Origin: Methylosinus sp. H3A
Lineage (GTDB): Bacteria; Pseudomonadota; Alphaproteobacteria; Rhizobiales; Beijerinckiaceae
DNA: 64,000 nucleotides
NCBI RefSeq assembly: GCF_015709455.1
Contig: NZ_JADNQW010000005.1
Coordinates: forward strand, 2,782,501 to 2,846,500
Reading direction: 5' to 3'
Below the pieces are notes generated by a model, which worked only from the letters and a program-made list of their open reading frames with translations, searched no databases and was not told the origin of the DNA. Numbering within the stretch: position 1 is the first letter of the stretch; each line of letters opens with the position of its first letter. Below are positions 17,014-26,600 of this stretch, in pieces. Made by a program: the position numbers and the translations under genes.

Positions 17014-18492
17014 ATGTCCGATAATAGCGATGACCAGTCGAATTCCAGTGAACTATCGGGGGAGGACCGGCAAAAATGGGAACGTGTGCGGGGCCGGCTG
17101 CGCGCCGAGCTCGGCGAGGCGGTCTATAATTCCTGGTTCGCGCGGCTGGAGCTCGAGGGCGTGAAGGACGGAGCCGCGCTGCTGACGGTGCCGACCAAAT
17201 TCTTGAAGAGCTGGATTCACTCGCATTATGCGGATCGCATCCGCACGCGGCTCTGCGCCGAATTTTCCACGCTGGAGCAGATCGTCATAGACGTGCGCTC
17301 GCCGACGCGGCGCTCGCGTCCGCGCGATGCGGACGCCGGCGCTGCGGCCGAGAAGGCGGCGCCGGCGGCGCCCGCCATCGCCGATCGCATGGAGACACAG
17401 CCCGTCAAGGCTCCGATGCGGGTTTCCGGGCGCGGCGACGCCGATTCTTTCGGCGGCTCGCCGCTCGATCGTCGTCTCTCTTTTTCGACCTTTCTCGTCG
17501 GCCCCTCCAACCAGCTCGCCTATGCGGCCGCCTGTCGCGTCGCCGACGCCCGCCCCGGCGAGCATCCGTTGTTCAATCCGCTCTACACGCATGCCGCCGT
17601 CGGACTCGGAAAGACGCATCTGCTGCAAGCAGTGGCGCGTTCCGCCAATGACAATAAGCGGCGCGTGCTCTATCTCACCGCCGAGAAATTCATGAGCGGC
17701 TTCGTCTCGGCGCTGACGCAGCAGAACTCGATCGCTTTCAAGGAGCGGCTGCGCAACATCGACGTGCTGATCATCGACGATGTGCAGTTTCTGCAGGGCA
17801 AGTCGATCCAGCAGGAGTTCTGCCATACGTTGAACTCGCTCATCGACGCCGGCAAGCAGGTCGTCGTCGCGGCCGATCGTCCGCCGTCCGATCTCGAGAC
17901 GTTGGACGAGCGCGTGCTCTCGCGCTTCAAGGGCGGGCTCTGCGTCGACATCGGGCCGCTCGACGAAGAGCTGCGCGTGAAGATTTTGGAGGCGCGCATC
18001 GCCGCCACGCAGGAGGCGCAGCCCACTTTCCACGTGCCGCCGGCGGTCGTCTCCTATATCGCCAAGACGATCGTCACCAATGGCCGCGATCTCGAAGGCG
18101 CGGTCAATCGTCTGCTCGCCCATTCGACGCTGAATGGCGCGCCGCTCTGCGTCGAGACCGCCGAGAACGCCATTCGCGATCTGGTGCGCAGCCAGGAGCC
18201 CAAGCGCGTCAAGATCGACGACATTCAAAAGCTCGTCGCCAGCCACTACAACATCTCTCGCGCGGATATTCTGTCCTCGCGCCGCACCGCCAATGTCGTG
18301 CGCCCGCGGCAGATCGCCATGTATCTGTCCAAGGTGCTGACGCTGCGCTCGCTGCCGGAGATCGGTCGCCGCTTCGGCGGACGCGACCACACGACCGTGC
18401 TGCATGCCGTGCGCAAGGTCGAGGAGCTCGCCTCCAAGGACAAGAGCCTGTCCGAGGTCATAGAGCTGCTGAAGCGAATGCTCGCCGAGTGA
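17014..18492 (+). CDS. dnaA: Chromosomal replication initiator DnaA
   Basis: A 492-residue initiator that binds DnaA boxes and opens the replication origin. Domain I includes [12 protein letters not shown]. After a variable linker, the AAA+ domain starts at [16 protein letters not shown] and has Walker A GLGKTHLL and Walker [14 protein letters not shown]. The C-terminal domain IV ends with the DnaA signature [18 protein letters not shown]. The gene is monocistronic here; dnaN does not follow, and a convergent glycosyltransferase gene ends 32 bp downstream. Confidence 0.98.
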   Translation: MSDNSDDQSNSSELSGEDRQKWERVRGRLRAELGEAVYNSWFARLELEGVKDGAALLTVPTKFLKSWIHSHYADRIRTRLCAEFSTLEQIVIDVRSPTRRSRPRDADAGAAAEKAAPAAPAIADRMETQPVKAPMRVSGRGDADSFGGSPLDRRLSFSTFLVGPSNQLAYAAACRVADARPGEHPLFNPLYTHAAVGLGKTHLLQAVARSANDNKRRVLYLTAEKFMSGFVSALTQQNSIAFKERLRNIDVLIIDDVQFLQGKSIQQEFCHTLNSLIDAGKQVVVAADRPPSDLETLDERVLSRFKGGLCVDIGPLDEELRVKILEARIAATQEAQPTFHVPPAVVSYIAKTIVTNGRDLEGAVNRLLAHSTLNGAPLCVETAENAIRDLVRSQEPKRVKIDDIQKLVASHYNISRADILSSRRTANVVRPRQIAMYLSKVLTLRSLPEIGRRFGGRDHTTVLHAVRKVEELASKDKSLSEVIELLKRMLAE

Positions 18493-18524
18493 GCGGGGGG
18501 AGTGATCGCGTCATGGCCGCGCGC

Positions 18525-20570
18525 TCAGCGCGGCCGCCACATGCGCGTGTCGGGCTCGATCGGATAGGCGGCGTCCCAATCCGCGAGCTTGCGCTCATAG
18601 AGCGCGCGATAATCGTCGTCGCTCACGAGCTCGATCTTCTCGAGATCGAGCTCGAGCCCGATCTCGTGATAAATGTCGAGATTGCGCAGGTCGGGCCGCG
18701 GCAATTCGCCTTGCTCGTAGTCGCGCCACATGCCGCGATAGAGCGTCTCGAGCTCACCGACGAGACGCGGCGTGTCGAACAGCAGCGAGGCGTCGCGCGC
18801 CTTCGCGAGCTTGTCGCGGACGCCGGCGAGCTTGCGCCTGTCTTTGCCGAGCTCGATGGCGAGCGCGATATAATCCTCGGCCGATGAGCAGGCGAGCTCA
18901 CCGACGCCGGCGGCGCGCACCAGGCTGGCGCAGACGCGCGAGGCGAAGCTGCGGCCGGGGAAGGTGACGATCGGCACGCCCATCCACAGCGAGTCGGCGG
19001 CCGTCGTATGGGCGCCATAGGGGAAATTGTCGAGGAAGAGATCGGCGAGCGCATAGCGCGCCAAATGCTGCGGATTGGCCATTTTATCGGCGAAGACGAT
19101 GCGCTCCGGCGCGACGCCGCGCGCCTTCGCCTCCGCCCGCACGCGGTCGTTGGTCTGTTCCGTGCCGGTCAAGAGCCACAGCACGCTGCCCGGAACCGCC
19201 GTCAATATGCGCGCCCAGCGGTCGAAGGTCAGAGCGGTGAGCTTCTGCATGCCGTTGAGCGAGCAATAGACGAAAGCGTCTTCCGGCAGTCTCGCCTCGG
19301 CGCGCGTCGGGCGGTTCGGCGCGACGACGCGCTTGCGGTCATTGGGCTGGTAGCAGGAAAGCCGCAGCACCTTCTCGGAATAATAGATCTCCGATCCTTC
19401 CGGGACGATCACCGGATCGGCGATGATATAATGATGATAGGGGCTGCCCATCGTGCCGGGAAAGCCGAACCAATTGACGATGATCGGCGCCGGACGCAGC
19501 GAGAACACCTTGGTGCGCGCGTCCTTGGTGTAGCCGTTGAGGTCGACGAGAATATCGATCTCGTCCTCGGCGATTTTGCGCGCGGCGGTCTCGTCGTTCA
19601 TCCCATTGATGTCGGTCCAGTGATCGACGGCGGCGACGATGCGCTCGCGCGTCGGATCATTGCGCGCGATGCCGCAATAATAGGCGTGGATCTCGAAATG
19701 CGCGCGATCATGCGACTCGAGCACATCCGTCATGGCGAAGCCGACGGCGTGCTCGCGCAGATCAGAGGAGACATAGCCGATGCGTAGCTTTGTTTTGGCG
19801 GGCCTCCGCTTCGGCTCTGGCGGGAGCAGGCGACGCTCGGGCCGGCCGATGGCGCGCTTCTCGTAATGATGCGCCTTGGCGAGTTGGAACATCGGATCGT
19901 CGGCGTGATTGGCGAGCGACAGCGACGAAATGCCATTGGCGAGATCGGCGAGGCTCACGCGCTCGGAGGGCAGGACCACCGGCCATTTGCATTGCCGCTG
20001 GCGCAGCGCGATCCAATGCTGGACCACCTCCTGCCGCTTGGGGTCGATCTCGAGAATCTGTCGCAGCGCATCTTCGGCCGCCTCGTCCTTGTTGAGGCTC
20101 TCGAGCACGCGTCCGGTCTGCTGCAGCGCGCTCAGTCTGTGAGCGACCGCGTCGCCATTGATGGCGGCGGTCCGCTCGACCAGCGCCAGCCACTGCGCGA
20201 CTGCCGCGCCGACCTGGCCGGAATCCTCGAGCAGCCGCCCGAGATTAATGTAGGGCGGCTGGAAATCCGGCTGGATGCGGATCGCCTCGCGCAGCGCATT
20301 GATCGCGCCGGGGCGGTCGCCCGTCTCGGACAGCGCGGTCGCAAAGTTGAAATAGGCCGCATAGACGACCGGGTCGTCCGCGTTGAAGGCGATCCAATGT
20401 TTATAGAGCTCGGCCGCCCGCCGATCGAGCCCCGCCGCTTTGAGCTGCGCTGCGGCGGTGAACAGATCGGCGATGGTCAGCTTGCGCGAGAAGGATTTTT
20501 CGATCGCGCTTTTGAATAGCGCGAGGGCAGACTCCGATTCGTTCGGCTGAGTGGTCATGTCGACGTCCAT
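18525..20570 (-). CDS. TPR-containing GT41 (O-GlcNAc-transferase-like) glycosyltransferase
   Basis: A 681-residue protein. Residues about 35-190 are TPR-like helical repeats (for example EAIRIQPDFQPPYINLGRLL). The rest is a GT41/SPINDLY-type catalytic region: RIGYVSSDLREHAVGFAM with H274 (human OGT His498), YCSLNGMQKLTALTFDRW with K443 (human OGT Lys842), and the sugar-nucleotide loop AHTTAADSLWMGVPIVTFPG. Such enzymes transfer a sugar from UDP-GlcNAc or similar donors to Ser/Thr (or Asn in HMW1C) of proteins in the cytoplasm. It lies 85 bp downstream of, and on the same strand as, a giant Ser/Thr-rich repeat protein, its most likely substrate by context. An ATG at 20558 is an alternative start. 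Confidence 0.9.
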   Translation of the reverse strand: MDVDMTTQPNESESALALFKSAIEKSFSRKLTIADLFTAAAQLKAAGLDRRAAELYKHWIAFNADDPVVYAAYFNFATALSETGDRPGAINALREAIRIQPDFQPPYINLGRLLEDSGQVGAAVAQWLALVERTAAINGDAVAHRLSALQQTGRVLESLNKDEAAEDALRQILEIDPKRQEVVQHWIALRQRQCKWPVVLPSERVSLADLANGISSLSLANHADDPMFQLAKAHHYEKRAIGRPERRLLPPEPKRRPAKTKLRIGYVSSDLREHAVGFAMTDVLESHDRAHFEIHAYYCGIARNDPTRERIVAAVDHWTDINGMNDETAARKIAEDEIDILVDLNGYTKDARTKVFSLRPAPIIVNWFGFPGTMGSPYHHYIIADPVIVPEGSEIYYSEKVLRLSCYQPNDRKRVVAPNRPTRAEARLPEDAFVYCSLNGMQKLTALTFDRWARILTAVPGSVLWLLTGTEQTNDRVRAEAKARGVAPERIVFADKMANPQHLARYALADLFLDNFPYGAHTTAADSLWMGVPIVTFPGRSFASRVCASLVRAAGVGELACSSAEDYIALAIELGKDRRKLAGVRDKLAKARDASLLFDTPRLVGELETLYRGMWRDYEQGELPRPDLRNLDIYHEIGLELDLEKIELVSDDDYRALYERKLADWDAAYPIEPDTRMWRPR

Positions 20571-20615
20571 TCGAGAGGGCGGCGCCCGAGCGATCCCGCC
20601 CGAAGCGCCGTTGCG

Positions 20616-20640
20616 GACGCGTGACGAAGGTCACCGCGTC
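20616..20640 (-). promoter_or_regulatory. Intercistronic hairpin between giant repeat gene and GT41 gene
   Basis: GACGCGTGAC (20616-20625) pairs with GTCACCGCGTC (20630-20640) with one bulged base and a GAAG loop. It starts 16 bp past the stop codon of the giant gene. No T-run follows on the minus strand, so it is not a classical terminator; it could attenuate or stabilise the transcript so that the two cistrons are expressed unequally. Confidence 0.5.
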
Positions 20641-20655
20641 TCGCGCCCCTCGCCG

Positions 20656-23600
20656 TCAGCCGATGAGAGACACGAGCGCGATAGCTTGATCCACGGACAT
20701 TGCCTGAATCTGGGTTGTCGTGAAGGCGTTGCCCTGGGTCGTGCTGAGGGCGGCGATATCGGTCGTCGTTATGCCGGCGATCGCCGTCGTCGTGAGCGCC
20801 GGAATGCCCGTCGTGCTGGTCAGAGCCGTGAAATTGGTCGTGCTCAGCGCGGTGAGCTGCGTCTTGGTGAGGCCCGCGACCTGCGTGCTGCTCAGAGCGT
20901 CGATCTCGGTCGTGGTCAGCGAATTGATCGCGGTCGCTGAGAGCGCGCCGACCTGCCCCGCAGTCAGCGCCCCGACCTGGGTCGAAGTGAGATTGCTGAC
21001 CGCGGTCGCGTCCAGCCCGCCGATCTGGCTGGTCGAGAAGTCGCCGGCGTCTATGGCGTCGAGATAGGAGGCGGTCAGTCCGCCGATCTGCGTCGCGGTG
21101 AGGCCGCGGACCTGGGTGGAGGTGAGATCGGTGACCTGGGTGGTGGAGAGATTGGAGAAGGCGGTTGTGGTGAGCTTGCCGATCTGGGTGGCGGTGAGGC
21201 CGGCGAGCTGAGTGGAGGAGAAGGCCTGCACTTCGGTGGAGGTCAGCGCGCCGAATGCTGTGGCGGAGAGCGAGCCGATCTGCGTCGAGGTGAGATTGCC
21301 GACCTGGGTCGTGGAGAGATCGCCGACCGTGGTGGAGCCGAAGGCGGCGATCTGCGAGGTCGAGAAGTCGCCGGCGTCTATGGCGTCGAGATAGGAGGCG
21401 GTCAGTCCGCCGATCTGCGTCGCGGTGAGGCCGCGGACCTGGGTGGAGGTGAGATCGGTGACCTGGGTGGTGGAGAGATTGGAGAAGGCGGTTGTGGTGA
21501 GCTTGCCGATCTGGGTGGCGGTGAGGCCGGCGAGCTGGGTGGAGGAGAAGGCCTGCACTTCGGTGGAGGTCAGCGCGCCGAATGCTGTGGCGGAGAGCGA
21601 GCCGATCTGCGTCGAGGTGAGATTGCCGACCTGGGTCGTGGAGAGGTCGCCGACGGTGGTGGAGCCGAAGGCGGCGATCTGCGAGGTCGAGAAGTCGCCG
21701 GCGTCTATGGCGTCGAGATAGGAGGCGGTCAGTCCGCCGATCTGCGTCGCGGTGAGGCCGCGGACCTGGGTGGAGGTGAGATCGGTGACCTGGGTGGTGG
21801 AGAGATTGGAGAAGGCGGTTGTGGTGAGCTTGCCGATCTGCGTGGCGGTGAGGCCGGCGAGCTGAGTGGAGGAGAAGGCCTGCACTTCGGTGGAGGTCAG
21901 CGCGCCGAATGCTGTGGCGGAGAGCGAGCCGATCTGCGTCGAGGTGAGATTGCCGACCTGGGTCGTGGAGAGATCGCCGACCGTGGTGGAGCCGAAGGCG
22001 GCGATCTGCGAGGTCGAGAAGTCGCCGGCGTCTATGGCGTCGAGATAGGAGGCGGTCAGTCCGCCGATCTGCGTCGCGGTGAGGCCGCGGACCTGGGTGG
22101 AGGTGAGATCGGTGACCTGGGTGGTGGAGAGATTGGAGAAGGCGGTTGTGGTGAGCTTGCCGATCTGCGTGGCGGTGAGGCCGGCGAGCTGAGTGGAGGA
22201 GAAGGCCTGCACTTCGGTGGAGGTCAGCGCGCCGAATGCGGTGGCGGAGAGCGAGCCGATCTGCGTCGAGGTGAGATTGCCGACCTGGGTCGTGGAGAGG
22301 TCGCCGACGGTGGTGGAGCCGAAGGCGGCGATCTGCGAGGTCGAGAAGTCGCCGGCGTCTATGGCGTCGAGATAGGAGGCGGTCAGTCCGCCGATCTGCG
22401 TCGCGGTGAGGCCGCGGACCTGGGTGGAGGTGAGATCGGTGACCTGGGTGGTGGAGAGATTGGAGAAGGCGGTTGTGGTGAGCTTGCCGATCTGGGTGGC
22501 GGTGAGGCCGGCGAGCTGGGTGGAGGAGAAGGCCTGCACTTCGGTGGAGGTCAGCGCGCCGAATGCTGTGGCGGAGAGCGAGCCGATCTGCGTCGAGGTG
22601 AGATTGCCGACCTGGGTCGTGGAGAGATCGCCGACCGTGGTGGAGCCGAAGGCGGCGATCTGCGAGGTCGAGAAGTCGCCGGCGTCTATGGCGTCGAGAT
22701 AGGAGGCGGTCAGTCCGCCGATCTGCGTCGCGGTGAGGCCGCGGACCTGGGTGGAGGTGAGATCGGTGACCTGGGTGGTGGAGAGATTGGAGAAGGCGGT
22801 TGTGGTGAGCTTGCCGATCTGCGTGGCGGTGAGGCCGGCGAGCTGAGTGGAGGAGAAGGCCTGCACTTCGGTGGAGGTCAGCGCGCCGAATGCGGTGGCG
22901 GAGAGCGAGCCGATCTGCGTCGAGGTGAGATTGCCGACCTGGGTCGTGGAGAGGTCGCTGACGGTGGTGGAGCCGAAGGCGGCGATCTGCGAGGTCGAGA
23001 AGTCGCCGGCGTCTATGGCGTCGAGATAGGAGGCGGTCAGTCCGCCGATCTGCGTCGCGGTGAGGCCGCGGACCTGGGTGGAGGTGAGATCGGTGACCTG
23101 GGTGGTGGAGAGATTGGAGAAGGCGGTTGTGGTGAGCTTGCCGATCTGGGTGGCGGTGAGGCCGGCGAGCTGAGTGGAGGAGAAGGCCTGCACTTCGGTG
23201 GAGGTCAGCGCGCCGAATGCGGTGGCGGAGAGCGAGCCGATCTGCGTCGAGGTGAGATTGCCGACCTGGGTCGTGGAGAGGTCGCCGACGGTGGTGGAGC
23301 CGAAGGCGGCGATCTGCGAGGTCGAGAAGTCGCCGGCGTCTATGGCGTCGAGATAGGAGGCGGTCAGTCCGCCGATCTGCGTCGCGGTGAGGCCGCGGAC
23401 CTGGGTGGAGGTGAGATCGGTGACCTGGGTGGTGGAGAGATTGGAGAAGGCGGTTGTGGTGAGCTTGCCGATCTGGGTGGCGGTGAGGCCGGCGAGCTGG
23501 GTGGAGGAGAAGGCCTGCACTTCGGTGGAGGTCAGCGCGCCGAATGCTGTGGCGGAGAGCGAGCCGATCTGCGTCGAGGTGAGATTGCCGACCTGGGTCG

Positions 23601-26600
23601 TGGAGAGATCGCCGACCGTGGTGGAGCCGAAGGCGGCGATCTGCGAGGTCGAGAAGTCGCCGGCGTCTATGGCGTCGAGATAGGAGGCGGTCAGTCCGCC
23701 GATCTGCGTCGCGGTGAGGCCGCGGACCTGGGTGGAGGTGAGATCGGTGACCTGGGTGGTGGAGAGATTGGAGAAGGCGGTTGTGGTGAGCTTGCCGATC
23801 TGCGTGGCGGTGAGGCCGGCGAGCTGAGTGGAGGAGAAGGCCTGCACTTCGGTGGAGGTCAGCGCGCCGAATGCGGTGGCGGAGAGCGAGCCGATCTGCG
23901 TCGAGGTGAGATTGCCGACCTGGGTCGTGGAGAGGTCGCCGACGGTGGTGGAGCCGAAGGCGGCGATCTGCGAGGTCGAGAAGTCGCCGGCGTCTATGGC
24001 GTCGAGATAGGAGGCGGTCAGTCCGCCGATCTGCGTCGCGGTGAGGCCGCGGACCTGGGTGGAGGTGAGATCGGTGACCTGGGTGGTGGAGAGATTGGAG
24101 AAGGCGGTTGTGGTGAGCTTGCCGATCTGCGTGGCGGTGAGGCCGGCGAGCTGAGTGGAGGAGAAGGCCTGCACTTCGGTGGAGGTCAGCGCGCCGAATG
24201 CGGTGGCGGAGAGCGAGCCGATCTGCGTCGAGGTGAGATTGCCGACCTGGGTCGTGGAGAGGTCGCCGACGGTGGTGGAGCCGAAGGCGGCGATCTGCGA
24301 GGTCGAGAAGTCGCCGGCGTCTATGGCGTCGAGATAGGAGGCGGTCAGTCCGCCGATCTGCGTCGCGGTGAGGCCGCGGACCTGGGTGGAGGTGAGATCG
24401 GTGACCTGGGTGGTGGAGAGATTGGAGAAGGCGGTTGTGGTGAGCTTGCCGATCTGGGTGGCGGTGAGGCCGGCGAGCTGGGTGGAGGAGAAGGCCTGCA
24501 CTTCGGTGGAGGTCAGCGCGCCGAATGCTGTGGCGGAGAGCGAGCCGATCTGCGTCGAGGTGAGATTGCCGACCTGGGTCGTGGAGAGATCGCCGACGGT
24601 GGTGGAGCCGAAGGCGGCGATCTGCGAGGTCGAGAAGTCGCCGGCGTCTATGGCGTCGAGATAGGAGGCGGTCAGTCCGCCGATCTGCGTCGCGGTGAGG
24701 CCGCGGACCTGGGTGGAGGTGAGATCGGTGACCTGGGTGGTGGAGAGATTGGAGAAGGCGGTTGTGGTGAGCTTGCCGATCTGGGTGGCGGTGAGGCCGG
24801 CGAGCTGGGTGGAGGAGAAGGCCTGCACTTCGGTGGAGGTCAGCGCGCCGAATGCTGTGGCGGAGAGCGAGCCGATCTGCGTCGAGGTGAGATTGCCGAC
24901 CTGGGTCGTGGAGAGGTCGCCGACGGTGGTGGAGCCGAAGGCGGCGATCTGCGAGGTCGAGAAGTCGCCGGCGTCTATGGCGTCGAGATAGGAGGCGGTC
25001 AGTCCGCCGATCTGCGTCGCGGTGAGGCCGCGGACCTGGGTGGAGGTGAGATCGGTGACCTGGGTGGTGGAGAGATTGGAGAAGGCGGTTGTGGTGAGCT
25101 TGCCGATCTGCGTGGCGGTGAGGCCGGCGAGCTGAGTGGAGGAGAAGGCCTGCACTTCGGTGGAGGTCAGCGCGCCGAATGCGGTGGCGGAGAGCGAGCC
25201 GATCTGCGTCGAGGTGAGATTGCCGACCTGGGTCGTGGAGAGGTCGCCGACGGTGGTGGAGCCGAAGGCGGCGATCTGCGAGGTCGAGAAGTCGCCGGCG
25301 TCTATGGCGTCGAGATAGGAGGCGGTCAGTCCGCCGATCTGCGTCGCGGTGAGGCCGCGGACCTGGGTGGAGGTGAGATCGGTGACCTGGGTGGTGGAGA
25401 GATTGGAGAAGGCGGTTGTGGTGAGCTTGCCGATCTGCGTGGCGGTGAGGCCGGCGAGCTGAGTGGAGGAGAAGGCCTGCACTTCGGTGGAGGTCAGCGC
25501 GCCGAATGCGGTGGCGGAGAGCGAGCCGATCTGCGTCGAGGTGAGATTGCCGACCTGGGTCGTGGAGAGGTCGCCGACGGTGGTGGAGCCGAAGGCGGCG
25601 ATCTGCGAGGTCGAGAAGTCGCCGGCGTCTATGGCGTCGAGATAGGAGGCGGTCAGTCCGCCGATCTGCGTCGCGGTGAGGCCGCGGACCTGGGTGGAGG
25701 TGAGATCGGTGACCTGGGTGGTGGAGAGATTGGAGAAGGCGGTTGTGGTGAGCTTGCCGATCTGGGTGGCGGTGAGGCCGGCGAGCTGGGTGGAGGAGAA
25801 GGCCTGCACTTCGGTGGAGGTCAGCGCGCCGAATGCTGTGGCGGAGAGCGAGCCGATCTGCGTCGAGGTGAGATTGCCGACCTGGGTCGTGGAGAGATCG
25901 CCGACCGTGGTGGAGCCGAAGGCGGCGATCTGCGAGGTCGAGAAGTCGCCGGCGTCTATGGCGTCGAGATAGGAGGCGGTCAGTCCGCCGATCTGCGTCG
26001 CGGTGAGGCCGCGGACCTGGGTGGAGGTGAGATCGGTGACCTGGGTGGTGGAGAGATTGGAGAAGGCGGTTGTGGTGAGCTTGCCGATCTGCGTGGCGGT
26101 GAGGCCGGCGAGCTGAGTGGAGGAGAAGGCCTGCACTTCGGTGGAGGTCAGCGCGCCGAATGCGGTGGCGGAGAGCGAGCCGATCTGCGTCGAGGTGAGA
26201 TTGCCGACCTGGGTCGTGGAGAGGTCGCTGACGGTGGTGGAGCCGAAGGCGGCGATCTGCGAGGTCGAGAAGTCGCCGGCGTCTATGGCGTCGAGATAGG
26301 AGGCGGTCAGTCCGCCGATCTGCGTCGCGGTGAGGCCGCGGACCTGGGTGGAGGTGAGATCGGTGACCTGGGTGGTGGAGACTTTGGAGAAGGCGGTTGT
26401 GGTGAGCTTGCCGATCTGGGTGGCGGTGAGGCCGGCGAGCTGAGTGGAGGAGAAGGCCTGCACTTCGGTGGAGGTCAGCGCGCCGAATGCGGTGGCGGAG
26501 AGCGAGCCGATCTGCGTCGAGGTGAGATTGCCGACCTGGGTCGTGGAGAGGTCGCCGACGGTGGTGGAGCCGAAGGCGGCGATCTGCGAGGTCGAGAAGT

